This document shows, piece after piece, positions 8,622 through 16,456 of a stretch of DNA of 64,000 nt. The translations under genes and the position numbers were made by a program. Every line of letters starts with the position of its first letter. Within the stretch, counting starts at the first letter, position 1. Source of the stretch: Roseisalinus antarcticus (lineage in GTDB: Bacteria > Pseudomonadota > Alphaproteobacteria > Rhodobacterales > Rhodobacteraceae). Location: positions 1 to 64,000 of the forward strand of contig NZ_FWFZ01000008.1 in NCBI RefSeq assembly GCF_900172355.1, written 5' to 3'. The notes below the pieces were generated by a model. The model was not told the DNA's origin and made no database searches. It was given only the letters and a program-made list of their open reading frames with translations.

Positions 8622-9044
8622 TCAGCTGTCCGGTATCCAATCCGGTTGGGTCGCGCAGGAAACGACGTCTTCTCCGACACGATCCCAATGAGGTTTGTCA
8701 CGTTCGAATATGACAACCTCGACGTCCAGCCCCGTCGCCTGGTCCATGGTGCCAAGCGACAGTGTCAGATGATCCGGCGACCGCGTGTTCTTCCCGTAAA
8801 TCGGGCTCCCACAATTGACGCAAAAAGCCCTGGTCACTTCGGACCCACGATCGGACACGTAGCGGAATTCGCCCAGTTTTCCCGTCACGGCGACTTGGGA
8901 AGCACGGAACATGGCACCTACGGTATGGCCCGTCCCGCTCAGTCGCCGACACTCTTCGCAATGGCATTGAGCAACGATGACGGGCGAGCGATCGGCAGTA
9001 TACGTGACTGCGCCGCAAAGGCATTTACCGGCAATACTCATCAT
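8622..9044 (-). CDS. GFA family protein (Gfa/CENP-V zinc fold)
   Basis: About 140 residues with the cysteine pattern of the glutathione-dependent formaldehyde-activating enzyme (GFA/DUF636) family: GKCLCGAVTY at the N-terminus, CHCEECRR near residue 30 and FCVNCGSPIYG near 75. Most members bind structural and catalytic zinc; only some act on S-hydroxymethylglutathione, so a specific reaction is not assigned. The start ATG at 9044 (or 9041 one codon later) is chosen because the family begins shortly before the first Cys pair; an upstream in-phase start at 9077 adds an unconserved leader. No operon partners. Confidence 0.88.
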   Translation of the reverse strand: MMSIAGKCLCGAVTYTADRSPVIVAQCHCEECRRLSGTGHTVGAMFRASQVAVTGKLGEFRYVSDRGSEVTRAFCVNCGSPIYGKNTRSPDHLTLSLGTMDQATGLDVEVVIFERDKPHWDRVGEDVVSCATQPDWIPDS

Positions 9045-9287
9045 GCGCCCGACATTTTGGCGCCATCGGCGTTGCACAACCAGAATGGGTGCGGACGCCT
9101 GTTCATGCTCCGGAATGGGTGTTGCTTCCGTTCGGGGCGCGACGCGGTCATCGTGTTCCGTCTCCCGGCATCACGCACCCGCATCATCAAGAAAACGGGC
9201 TGGCTGTCGGACGGGAAGGTCCGGCCGGGGGCCTCGGCTAGCCATTGGCACAGAGGGGACGGGTGGGCCGAAATCGGGCGAATCCGG

Positions 9288-9315
9288 TTGACAGTGGGGC
9301 CGTCTGGCTTAAAAG
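9288..9315 (+). promoter_or_regulatory. Putative sigma-70 promoter of rpmG
   Basis: TTGACA at 9288-9293 and TAAAAG at 9310-9315 are separated by 16 bases, about 55 bases upstream of the rpmG start. The -35 is a perfect consensus, the -10 matches four of six. Between 9045 and 9287 no gene is seen. Confidence 0.6.
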
Positions 9316-9370
9316 GCGGGCTTCAACGGATTTCACGTGGGCCAATGGCCTGCGGAGCAGGAGCTGGACC

Positions 9371-9538
9371 ATGGCGAAGCCGACCACCATCAAGATCCGC
9401 CTGAACTCCACCGCGGGGACCGGGCATTTCTACGTCACCAAGAAGAACGCGCGCACGATGACCGAGAAGATGGCCGTACGGAAGTACGACCCGGTCGCGC
9501 GCAAGCATGTCGAGTACAAGGAAGGCAAGATCAAGTAA
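9371..9538 (+). CDS. rpmG: 50S ribosomal protein L33
   Basis: A 55-residue basic ribosomal protein of the large subunit, near the E site. The sequence begins [18 protein letters not shown] and contains the family pattern [15 protein letters not shown]. It lacks the Cys pairs of zinc-binding L33 paralogues, as is usual for this clade. The start ATG at 9371 is preceded by GGAGCTGG. It is monocistronic: a promoter lies at 9288-9315 and a rho-independent terminator begins 22 bases after its stop. Confidence 0.98.
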   Translation: MAKPTTIKIRLNSTAGTGHFYVTKKNARTMTEKMAVRKYDPVARKHVEYKEGKIK

Positions 9539-9560
9539 TCTGCCTTTCGGGACGGACGAA

Positions 9561-9600
9561 ACGGGGCCGCGCTGACCACAGCGCGGCCCCGTTTTCTTTT
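9561..9600 (+). terminator. Rho-independent terminator of rpmG
   Basis: The arms ACGGGGCCGCGCT (9561-9573) and AGCGCGGCCCCGT (9580-9592) are perfectly complementary with a 6-base loop and are followed by a T-rich tract. Confidence 0.93.
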
Positions 9601-9648
9601 TCATCTTCTTTTTCATCGCGAGCTTTTCATCGGGGGGAGAGGGCGGTC

Positions 9649-10143
9649 ATGTTCGTTGTCCGGCAGGCGCGGCGCTCTGACCTGGCGCCACTCGATGCGC
9701 TTTTCGCGCGGGCCTATCCGCGGCTGCTGCGCGCGGATTATCCGCCATCGGTCCTGGTGACCGCGATCCCCCTCATCGCGCGGGCGCAGCCGGCCCTGCT
9801 GGCCTCGGGCAGCTACTACGTGGCCGAGGAGGCGGGGCGCCTGCTGGGCGCGGGTGGCTGGACCGCCAGGGGCCCGGGCGCCGGCGGCACCGCGCCGGGG
9901 GTTGCGCATGTGCGCCACATGGTGACCGACGACCGGGAGCTGCGCCGCGGCATCGGCCGCGCCATCCTCGAGACCGCCTTCGATGCGGCCCGGGCGACCG
10001 GGGTGACCGGGCTCCATTGCCACTCCACCCGCACGGCCGAGGCATTCTATGCCGCCATGGGCTTTGCCCGCATCGGGCCCGCGATGGTGCCGCTCGCCCC
10101 CGGCATCGCCTTTCCGGCGATCGAGATGTGGCGGCCGCTCTGA
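9649..10143 (+). CDS. GNAT family N-acetyltransferase
   Basis: A 164-residue acetyl-CoA-dependent N-acetyltransferase of unknown acceptor. Features of the GNAT fold are visible: a beta-strand/loop with the acetyl-CoA-binding motif RRGIGRAILETAF around residue 104-116 (Q/RxxGxG/A type), and the C-terminal AEAFYAAMGFARIG typical of motif B. ATG 9649 is the first codon of the conserved N-terminus MFVVRQARRSDL and is preceded by GGGGGGAGAGGG. It stands between the rpmG terminator and a convergent gene, so it is probably expressed alone. Confidence 0.88.
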   Translation: MFVVRQARRSDLAPLDALFARAYPRLLRADYPPSVLVTAIPLIARAQPALLASGSYYVAEEAGRLLGAGGWTARGPGAGGTAPGVAHVRHMVTDDRELRRGIGRAILETAFDAARATGVTGLHCHSTRTAEAFYAAMGFARIGPAMVPLAPGIAFPAIEMWRPL

Positions 10144-10170
10144 CCCGGCCCCTTGCGCCCCGGGGGCGTC

Positions 10171-12150
10171 TTACCAGCGGGCGGTGGTGACGGACCAGCC
10201 GCGGGCCTCGCGCCGGTCGAGTTGGGCCATCAGGATCCTCAGGATCTCTTCGACATCCACCTCGACCGATTGCAGGTTCTGGCGGTTGTCATGCAGGGAT
10301 TTCTGCGCCGGGTTCCCGCCCGCGGGCCGGCCCAGCACGACCTCGGGGTTGCGGTAGACGCCGCCCAGAGGCTCGCCCGGCACCCGGCAGAGGTTGACGT
10401 GGTCGCTCCAGGATTCGGAGGCATAGATCACCCCCTCGACCTCGGTGAACCAGCCGATCTTGTGTTGCGTCGTCCCCAGCGGCGCCACATAGGCATCGGC
10501 CCATTGCGCGGTCGAGATCGCCTCGTTCAGCGTCAGCCCGCTGACCGAGGCGACGGCGCCGGCGGGCCCCGCCGCGATCAGCCGGTCGATCAGGCCGTTC
10601 ACCGCCTCGATATACCCCGTCCAGCGATGGCTGATCCGGTCGGTGCCCGAGGGATAGCTGAACCCGTCGAGCAGGAACCGCGCCTCGGGCCAGCGGGCGC
10701 GGACCGCTTCCATGATCCTCAGGAAGCCGTCGAACTGACCTGTCCAGTCCTTGTCGTTCGCCCTCGCCCCCAGCCAGACCACCGGCCCGCGCCCGTCGAG
10801 GCCGGCGCGGATCTCGCGCACGCGGGGGGTCTTCTGCGCGTCCACATCGGACAGCCAGTTGATCCGTCGCAGCAGGCTCTCGGTCACGAATTTCGAGCCG
10901 AGGTTCACCAGGATATCCGTCTGTGGCACCAGATCGTGCCGGTTCACACCCCGGTTGGGCAGCTTTTCCACCGTGCAATCTGCTAGCTCCGGAAACAGCG
11001 TCTCGACCGGGCCGAAGAACTCGGTGCCATAGAACCGCAGGACCTCGGGCAGGTTCAGGTCCGGATCGGATATGGCACGCTCCAGCCCCGGAAGGCTCTC
11101 CCAGATCTGGTGGGCGAAATTCTCGGTCCCGGCAACGCAGGCGATCACCCGTTTGCGGCCGTAACCCTGCGCCCGCGCCGGCAGCCGGCCCTGGCGGATG
11201 CGCCGTTCGAGGGCGGCGGCCAGGGTCCGCGCCACGTTGGTGGGTTTCATCGCGTATTGCAGGGACTTGCCGAGGCTGATCAGGATGCCCTGGCCCGGCA
11301 GAACCGCGCCCACAAGGCGCCCGCTGCGCCCCCCGGTCACCAGCAGCCAGGGGCAGGGCCGGTCGAACTGATAGACCACGCGGTCGAAGCTCAGCAGGCA
11401 ATCGGTGTAGCGGATCCGGGGCACCCCCTCGAGCGGCAGGGCCAGGTCCCCGCGGCGCAGGATGCTGTCGTGCAGCGCGAACGGGTTGGCCCTGCTCCAG
11501 CCCTGCCAGCGCGACAGCCCCATCGCCGCCTTGAGCGGCCCGATCATCCGGCCGAGCCCCCGGCGTTTCCAGGGCAGGCGCAGGTCCCTGGTGGTGCGTA
11601 TGTCGCGGACCGGACGCTCCACGATCATGTAGGTCTCGTAATCCTCCTCCCGCAGGGCCTCCAGCGCCTCCAGGTCGGCATCGGCGATCGGGCCGCCATC
11701 GCAGAACGCGGCCCAGGCCCGCGAGATCAGCGCATGGGTCGGGGTGGCGCGATAGCGGGCGGTCTGGTCAGGCAGCAGCTCCTCGATGATCACGTCGTCC
11801 GGCTGCGTCAGCCCCATCACCAGCGAGGGCGCCAGCGTTTCGATCCGCCGCTGCAGGGCCAGCAGGAACTCCTGCGCCCAATCGCGCCCGTGGGTCTTGA
11901 GAATCGGCGCGGTGATCCGCAGCACCAGGTTGTAGCGGGCGGGGATCGCGGCGATGATCGTATGGGCGAGGTTCAGCCGCATCTCGTCGCTCAGCTTGGC
12001 CTGGTCGAGGCCGTCATAAAGATGGACCAGCCGCCAGGTCTCGAACACCAGCTCGCCGCTGCGGATGCCGGAAAGCAACCTTGCGGCCTCGTCCTGCCGG
12101 TCCGCCGTGATCGCGTCCACGAGCCCGCTGCGGATCGTCTCTCTGGTCAT
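10171..12150 (-). CDS. Conserved hypothetical protein, possible glycosyltransferase-like
   Basis: About 659 residues from the ATG at 12150; a longer frame to 12279 would add 43 residues of low-complexity Arg/Pro-rich sequence that looks like translated leader. I cannot assign a family with certainty. The N-terminal 200 residues are helical and repeat-like. The C-terminal half has alternating strands and helices, with ACVAGTENFAHQIWESLPGL near the middle and ADAYVAPLGTTQHKIGWF near the end, which recall the C-terminal half of glycosyltransferases that handle surface glycans (an inference only). No signal peptide or membrane segment. It is convergent with the GNAT gene and followed on the other side by tRNA-His. 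Confidence 0.7.
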   Translation of the reverse strand: MTRETIRSGLVDAITADRQDEAARLLSGIRSGELVFETWRLVHLYDGLDQAKLSDEMRLNLAHTIIAAIPARYNLVLRITAPILKTHGRDWAQEFLLALQRRIETLAPSLVMGLTQPDDVIIEELLPDQTARYRATPTHALISRAWAAFCDGGPIADADLEALEALREEDYETYMIVERPVRDIRTTRDLRLPWKRRGLGRMIGPLKAAMGLSRWQGWSRANPFALHDSILRRGDLALPLEGVPRIRYTDCLLSFDRVVYQFDRPCPWLLVTGGRSGRLVGAVLPGQGILISLGKSLQYAMKPTNVARTLAAALERRIRQGRLPARAQGYGRKRVIACVAGTENFAHQIWESLPGLERAISDPDLNLPEVLRFYGTEFFGPVETLFPELADCTVEKLPNRGVNRHDLVPQTDILVNLGSKFVTESLLRRINWLSDVDAQKTPRVREIRAGLDGRGPVVWLGARANDKDWTGQFDGFLRIMEAVRARWPEARFLLDGFSYPSGTDRISHRWTGYIEAVNGLIDRLIAAGPAGAVASVSGLTLNEAISTAQWADAYVAPLGTTQHKIGWFTEVEGVIYASESWSDHVNLCRVPGEPLGGVYRNPEVVLGRPAGGNPAQKSLHDNRQNLQSVEVDVEEILRILMAQLDRREARGWSVTTARW

Positions 12151-12349
12151 CGGGCGTTGCGTCAAGCTCTGTCCTCCGCGCGTCTGTCGCGGTCGCCGGT
12201 CCCGAGGGGCTGGCCGGACGGGCCCGGTTGCCACGGGCATCTGCGGAGCCTGCGGTCGACGCGAAGCGCCTGTTGCCATAGCGGCGCGTCAAAGCCAACC
12301 CGCTAAAGCGTGCCAGCGCTGTCTGACCTGTCTATCTGTTGCGTTGCGG

Positions 12350-12426
12350 TGGTACCGACACCCCGGCTCGAACGGGGGACCTCTTGATCCACAATCAAGC
12401 GCTCTAACCTACTGAGCTATGCCGGC
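12350..12426 (-). tRNA. tRNA-His (anticodon GTG)
   Basis: On the minus strand the anticodon stem CTTGA/TCAAG encloses TTGTGGA (anticodon GTG); acceptor strands GCCGGCA and TGTCGGT pair with two G-T pairs; the D arm is GCTC/GAGC and the T arm is CCCCG/CGGGG. CCA is encoded at 12352-12350. The discriminator base is A73, not the C73 usual in other bacteria; loss of the C73/G-1 identity is a recognised feature of alphaproteobacterial tRNA-His and supports the lineage call. Confidence 0.95.
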
Positions 12427-12551
12427 CCTGACAGAGGCCTTGAAAAGCCGCCCGCGCGGGCAGGCTATGCCAGATCACGGCGGGCCGTGCAACCCGGGAA
12501 CGTCACGGCGGGCGGCGGATCGTGGGGCCCCGCCGGGCCTGAGCCGTGCGG

Positions 12552-13037
12552 TCACAGGTCGATCTCCCAGCTCTGCTCGATCAGGTCCACGCCGAAGGAC
12601 CGCACCGGGTGGCTGTCGACCAGCCGCCAGCCGAACTTGGCATAGAGCGCACAGGCTGCGCGGTGGCTCTCGTGGGTCCAGAGCTCGATCCGGGTGTAGC
12701 CCGCGATCCGCGCGAACGACATGCAGCGGTCAAGCAACCTGTGCCCCAGGCCTTGCCCCCGCGCCTCCGGCAGGATCAGGAACAGCCGCAGCCGGGCCGA
12801 GGCCGGGTCCTTGCCCTTGGTGCAGGACACCGATCCGATCCGCGCACCGTCCTGCTCGGCGATCCAGCCGGCCTCTCGCGCGGGGTCGTGCCCGGCGACG
12901 AAATCCGCGATGATCCCGGCGACCAGCGGGCCGAAGGTGCCGTCGAATCCCTCGTCCAGGGCGTAAAGCTCCGCATGGCGTGTGACCAGCCACTCGGTGT
13001 CGTCAGGATCGAAGGGCCGCAGGGTGATCTTTTCCAT
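12552..13037 (-). CDS. GNAT family N-acetyltransferase
   Basis: A 161-residue GNAT protein distinct from the one at 9649. It carries LRLFLILPEARGQGLGHRLL (residues about 83-102), the acetyl-CoA pyrophosphate-binding loop with the R-G-Q-G-L-G pattern, then IELWTHESHRAACALY and AKFGWRLV, the conserved end of the fold. It resembles the acetyltransferase half of MarR-GNAT proteins, without the HTH domain. The acceptor substrate is unknown. It is divergent from the small acidic-protein gene at 13116, leaving a 78-base intergenic region with no recognisable promoter. Confidence 0.88.
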   Translation of the reverse strand: MEKITLRPFDPDDTEWLVTRHAELYALDEGFDGTFGPLVAGIIADFVAGHDPAREAGWIAEQDGARIGSVSCTKGKDPASARLRLFLILPEARGQGLGHRLLDRCMSFARIAGYTRIELWTHESHRAACALYAKFGWRLVDSHPVRSFGVDLIEQSWEIDL

Positions 13038-13115
13038 GGCTTATCCTCGCGCCGGCCCCCTTGCCAATCAAGCCCCTTGACGCGATATGACCCCGATCAC
13101 TGGAAAGGGCAGGCC

Positions 13116-13316
13116 ATGGGCATCGACACGGAAAGCGACATCGAGGCGAACATTCAGATCGGCCCCACCGACAAGGGCATGGTGCGGATTTTTGTCGAGG
13201 CCGCCGGCGGTCTCGAGATCCCGATGGATTTCGACCCCGAAGAGGCCGAGGAAATCGCCGAGGAAATCCAGGCCGCCGCCAAGGCCGCCCGCAGGCTGGG
13301 CCGCAAGAAGGGCTGA
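13116..13316 (+). CDS. Small acidic protein, DUF6324-like
   Basis: A 66-residue conserved small protein: MGIDTESDIEANIQIGPTD at the N-terminus, a central strand MVRIFVEAAG, then an acidic helix EEAEEIAEEIQAAAKAARR. I recognise it as resembling the DUF6324 family of Rhodobacterales; function is unknown. The ATG at 13116 is preceded by AAGGGCAGG. Its stop is about 45 bases from the mmcB stop on the opposite strand (convergent). No membrane segment or metal-binding residues are evident. Confidence 0.8.
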   Translation: MGIDTESDIEANIQIGPTDKGMVRIFVEAAGGLEIPMDFDPEEAEEIAEEIQAAAKAARRLGRKKG

Positions 13317-13360
13317 CCGGCCCGGCCGGCCACAACGGTTGGTCCCGAGGTCCGACAGGA

Positions 13361-13822
13361 TCACCCCCAGGACAGCCGCGCACCCGGATCGCGCACCTGC
13401 TGCGCCCGCAGGGCCGCGTGGCGCGCGAATTTCGCCACCATCGCCTTGCGCCGCGCCGGCGCCAGCTTCTCCTCCGGCGCCATCCGCACGATCTCCGCGT
13501 CATAGCCGTCGGCCAGGATCAACCCGGTCCCCTCAGGCAGAAGCTCGACCGGAAAGGACTCGTCCACCGCCCAGAAGAACCGGTCGCAATAGGGCAGGTA
13601 GCCCTGCCATTTCTGATCGGCCTGGAAATCCGCGCGGGAGGATTTGCACTCCACCACCCAGATCTCCCCCTTGCGCCCCAGCGCCATCACGTCGACGCGC
13701 AGCCCCCGCTCCGGCACAAGCTCCTCCACGCTCACGAAATCGAGGCTCAGCAGGTGCCGGCACACCCCCCGGGCCAATACCTGCCCGGGTTTCAGCTCCA
13801 CCGTGAAGAGATCATCCGCCAT
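13361..13822 (-). CDS. mmcB: MmcB-family DNA repair protein (PD-(D/E)xK-like)
   Basis: A 153-residue member of the MmcB family, an SOS-induced factor needed for mitomycin C resistance in Caulobacter. It carries a nuclease-like metal site: Asp44 in LRVDVMALG and Glu58-x-Lys60 in EIWVVECKSS, the arrangement of PD-(D/E)xK endonucleases. The ATG start at 13822 gives the conserved N-terminus MADDLFTVEL; a longer in-phase frame upstream crosses a dispersed repeat and is rejected. A direct-repeat LexA box lies 12 bases upstream of the start codon (13834-13848), consistent with SOS control. Confidence 0.9.
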   Translation of the reverse strand: MADDLFTVELKPGQVLARGVCRHLLSLDFVSVEELVPERGLRVDVMALGRKGEIWVVECKSSRADFQADQKWQGYLPYCDRFFWAVDESFPVELLPEGTGLILADGYDAEIVRMAPEEKLAPARRKAMVAKFARHAALRAQQVRDPGARLSWG

Positions 13823-13833
13823 GGTTGAAATAT

Positions 13834-13848
13834 GAACAAAGAAGGAAC
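13834..13848 (-). promoter_or_regulatory. LexA box (alphaproteobacterial direct repeat) of mmcB
   Basis: GAAC-AAAGAAG-GAAC at 13834-13848, i.e. GTTC-N7-GTTC on the coding strand of mmcB, is the direct-repeat operator known for LexA in alphaproteobacteria such as Rhodobacter. It ends 11 bases before the mmcB ATG, where bound LexA would block transcription initiation. No other copy with this spacing was noticed near a gene start, though the scan was by eye. Confidence 0.8.
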
Positions 13849-13861
13849 ATCTGTAAATCCC

Positions 13862-13897
13862 CCTCATCTTGGCGAGAAAACTCCCGCCGGAGGCTCC
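13862..13897. repeat. Dispersed repeat, copy 3
   Basis: CCTCATCTTGGCGAGAAAAC followed by TCCCGCCGGAGGCTCC, the same orientation as the copy at 7911-7946. It lies just upstream of the mmcB LexA box. Confidence 0.85.
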
Positions 13898-14238
13898 GCC
13901 GCTGGCCGCCGGCCGCGCCCCTCCCATGAAAGTCCGTCCCCGGCAACGCTCACCCCTGCCACGATTTCTCGATGCCGCCCCTTGCTCAAGCGGGGGCATG
14001 GGCCTACGTCTTTCGGTGGCGGGCTTCTGCTCTTCTCGTGACATGGGATAATTCCAGTGGCCTTAAGCAAATCCGAGGGAGCTGGCTCTGTCCGGGCCCT
14101 GGTCCGGTTACCTGGCGCCCACCTGTACATACAGGTCCTCGGGAATTCATACCCCCACGGCTGCAGCGGTTCCCGCCACTTCGACCCCGCCCGCACGGGC
14201 GACTGCGCCGCCAGACGGGCGCAGCCCCTTTGCCGGGC
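13898..14238. other. Intergenic region without recognised gene; structured elements
   Basis: No convincing coding frame. It contains an inverted repeat ACCTGTA-CA-TACAGGT (14121-14136), a short GC hairpin CGCCCG-CA-CGGGCG (14188-14201) and, at about 14210-14235, a possible terminator-like stem CTGCGCC/GGCGCAG after the HdeD-like gene. A small RNA is possible but I cannot match it to a known family such as 6S or tmRNA. Confidence 0.5.
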
Positions 14239-14787
14239 CTAGACCCGCGCCACAAGCGCCAACAGGCCGATCCCCGAGGACAGGAAGTTGATGCCCAGCA
14301 TAAGCCCCAGCGCCCAGAGCGCGGTGCCCGGCAGCCCGAGGACCAGCAACAGACCCAGCGCCAGCGAGGCCGCGCCGGAAAACGCCATCCAGCCCCAGCC
14401 CTGCGCCCCTTCGCGGTGGCCGAAGGCGATGGCCAGCTCCGCGACCCCCTGCAGGGCAAAAAGGATCCCCACCAGCGCCGTCAACCCCACAAGCCCGGTC
14501 AGCGGGAAGAACGCGAGGTAGACGCCCAGCGCGAGTTGCAGCACGCCGATCCCCCCCGACAGCAGCGCCCCTTTCCAGGACCGCGACTGGAACGCGTGCC
14601 AGAGAACCGCCGCGCCCACGATCAGCAGGAACCAGCCGAACAGGGCCTTGGCCGAGATCGAGGCCACCAGCGGAAAGAGGATTGCCAGCGTGCCCGCGAC
14701 CAGCAGCCCCACGCCGATCCAGCGCAGTCGGGTCCGGTTCTCGCGGATGTTGTCAACAAGGTCCTGCGGAATGCGGGGGTCTGTCAT
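14239..14787 (-). CDS. HdeD-family membrane protein
   Basis: A 182-residue protein with six predicted membrane helices in three pairs, and the HdeD pattern of repeated hydrophobic segments rich in Gly and Leu (e.g. GWFLLIVGAAVLWHAF near residue 51 and GVLQLALGVYLAFFPLTGLVG near 80). HdeD in E. coli aids acid resistance at high cell density; most homologues have unknown roles. The cytosolic N-terminus is charged (MTDPRIPQDLVDNIRENR). ATG start at 14787. It is followed on the same strand by a structured intergenic region and is preceded by another small membrane-protein gene. Confidence 0.85.
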   Translation of the reverse strand: MTDPRIPQDLVDNIRENRTRLRWIGVGLLVAGTLAILFPLVASISAKALFGWFLLIVGAAVLWHAFQSRSWKGALLSGGIGVLQLALGVYLAFFPLTGLVGLTALVGILFALQGVAELAIAFGHREGAQGWGWMAFSGAASLALGLLLVLGLPGTALWALGLMLGINFLSSGIGLLALVARV

Positions 14788-14870
14788 CGCGGTCTCCGTC
14801 TTTGCTGTTGCCTGACGGCCTGACCCGGCAGGTCAGTGCAGTGAGGCGCAGGGCAGGGCATGTGCAGCGC

Positions 14871-15227
14871 TCAGCGGGCCCGGCCGGGCGCCTCGGTGAT
14901 CCGGATCGGGACGGCCAGCCGCTCGGCCACGGGCTCCGGCGGGCCGCTGTCATCGCTCGGCGGCTCGGCCATGGCCATCACGGCGATGCCGAACTGCACT
15001 CCAGCGAAGACAATCCCGTTGAAGATCCAAAGCAATCCGACCGCGAGCCACCCGCCCGGGGCGGACATCACCAGGTGGCGCAGGTTGGCCACGTCGGCCC
15101 AGAGGATCAGCACCACGAAAATCGCCGCGGCGCCGAAGCCGATCAGGCAACTGCGCACATAAAGGCGCACAAGGCTGGGAAGATGCACAAGGCTGGGAAG
15201 ACGCACAAGGCTGGGGGTCGGTGTCAT
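14871..15227 (-). CDS. Small membrane protein with N-terminal tandem repeat
   Basis: A 118-residue protein of unknown function with two predicted membrane helices (roughly residues 27-47 and 58-82). The N-terminus consists of a repeated PSLV(R/H)L unit, encoded by an 18-bp tandem repeat (15167-15215), so the length of this segment may vary between strains. The C-terminal 35 residues are soluble and Pro-rich. No recognisable domain. It lies between nusB and the HdeD-like gene, all on the minus strand. Confidence 0.6.
   Translation of the reverse strand: MTPTPSLVRLPSLVHLPSLVRLYVRSCLIGFGAAAIFVVLILWADVANLRHLVMSAPGGWLAVGLLWIFNGIVFAGVQFGIAVMAMAEPPSDDSGPPEPVAERLAVPIRITEAPGRAR
15167..15215. repeat. 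18-bp tandem repeat, 2.7 copies
   Basis: The unit GCACAAGGCTGGGAAGAT occurs at 15167-15184 and, with one change, at 15185-15202, with a partial third copy to 15215. It lies inside the start of the membrane-protein gene and keeps the reading frame because the unit is a multiple of three. Confidence 0.93.
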
Positions 15228-15440
15228 CGCTACTCTCCGTTATCGCTACTTTACCGCAATCGCGGCCCCGGCTCCAGCATACCGCCACCGCCTGTGGCGG
15301 AGCGCCGCGCACAGGGGCCCCGGGATGGCCGGCAGCGCGGGCTCGGTGAGGCGCCAGGCCGCTTCCCTCGCCGGGTCGCGGCGCAGAGGGCCGCCGATCC
15401 GACGGCGCACGGGGGGGGGCCGATCCGACGGGCCGGTGGC

Positions 15441-15920
15441 TCAGAACGCCTCCGGACGTGCCTCGCGGGCCATGTGGTCGAGCACCGCGTTGACGAAGGA
15501 CGGCTCCTTGCCATCGGGAAAGAAGGCCCGCGCCACGTCCACGAACTCGACGATCACCACCTTGGGCGGGGTCTGGTCGCCCAGCATCTCGGCGCCCGCG
15601 GCGCGGAACAGGGCCCGCAGGGTCGGGTCGATCCGGGCGATGGGCCACTTGGCCACCAGCGCCCGATCGGTCATCTGGTCGATCTTCGCCTGGGCATCGA
15701 CCGCCCCCTCGCAGATCGCGCGGAAGGTGTCGACGTCGCCCTCGGCCATCTCGACCTCGTCGTAGGTCGCGCCAAAGCGAAAATCCTCGAACTCGCGCAT
15801 CACCCGGTCGACCGAGGAATCCGATTGCTCCATCTGGAACAGGGCCTGAACGGCATAGAGCCGTGCGGCAGAGCGCATCTTGCGCCGCTGGTTGCCGGAA
15901 ATGCCTGCGGTCTGGGTCAT
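15441..15920 (-). CDS. nusB: Transcription antitermination factor NusB
   Basis: NusB (159 aa) binds boxA RNA with S10 (NusE) in rRNA antitermination complexes. The all-helical family features are visible: RSAARLYAVQALFQMEQ near the N-terminus, VDTFRAICEGAV, and the C-terminal GDQTPPKVVIVEFVDVARAF with KEPSFVNAVLDHMAREAR. The ATG at 15920 overlaps the ribH stop (ATGA), the usual ribH-nusB coupling in Gram-negative bacteria. It ends the riboflavin operon on the minus strand. Confidence 0.97.
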   Translation of the reverse strand: MTQTAGISGNQRRKMRSAARLYAVQALFQMEQSDSSVDRVMREFEDFRFGATYDEVEMAEGDVDTFRAICEGAVDAQAKIDQMTDRALVAKWPIARIDPTLRALFRAAGAEMLGDQTPPKVVIVEFVDVARAFFPDGKEPSFVNAVLDHMAREARPEAF

Positions 15921-16456
15921 GCCGAGGCCGGCCCGTCGCCGTCGCCGGCCATCTGGACGTCGCGGGCAAAGCCCACGCCCTTGCGCGCCCCGCCCCATTT
16001 CCGGGCGAGCGCGACCAGGTGAAGGGCCGCGGCGGCCGCCCCGCCGCCCTTGTTCATCCGGGCGGGGTCGGCGCGGACGGCGGCCTGCTCGTGGTTCTCG
16101 ACCGTCAGGATCCCGTTGCCGATGCAATGGCCCGACAGGCCCAGCAGGGTCAGTGCGCGCGAGGAATCGTTGCACACGGTGTCGTAGTGGCTGGTCTCGC
16201 CCCGGATGACGCAGCCGAGCGCCACGTAGCCGTCGAAATTCGACAACCGCCCGGCGATGCCCACGGTGGTGGGAATCTCGAGCGCCCCGGGCACTTCGAC
16301 GATCTCCCAGGTCGCGCCGGCCTGCTCCAGCGTGGCGGTCGCCCCGGCGATCAGCCCGTCGGCGATGTCGCGGTAGAACGGGGCGACCACGAGCAGCACC
16401 TTCACGGGGTCGTCGAAGGTCGGAAGGTCGAGTTCGGTATGAGACGCGCCAGCCAT
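15917..16456 (-). CDS. ribH: 6,7-dimethyl-8-ribityllumazine synthase
   Basis: RibH (179 aa) condenses 3,4-dihydroxy-2-butanone 4-phosphate with 5-amino-6-ribitylaminouracil, the penultimate step of riboflavin synthesis; it forms pentamers or icosahedral capsids. Key motifs: VPGALEIP, GCVIRGETSHYDTV carrying the catalytic His region, and GNGILTVENHEQA. The start ATG overlaps the ribB stop by one base (16456) and its stop overlaps the nusB start, so ribB, ribH and nusB are translationally coupled. The C-terminus has a short Gly/Asp-rich tail. Confidence 0.97.
   Translation of the reverse strand: MAGASHTELDLPTFDDPVKVLLVVAPFYRDIADGLIAGATATLEQAGATWEIVEVPGALEIPTTVGIAGRLSNFDGYVALGCVIRGETSHYDTVCNDSSRALTLLGLSGHCIGNGILTVENHEQAAVRADPARMNKGGGAAAAALHLVALARKWGGARKGVGFARDVQMAGDGDGPASA

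Noticed and set aside
13898-14238. Possible 6S RNA or tmRNA in the mmcB-HdeD interval
   Set aside because: The expected long central bubble with closing stem, or the tag sequence and tRNA-like ends, could not be identified by eye.
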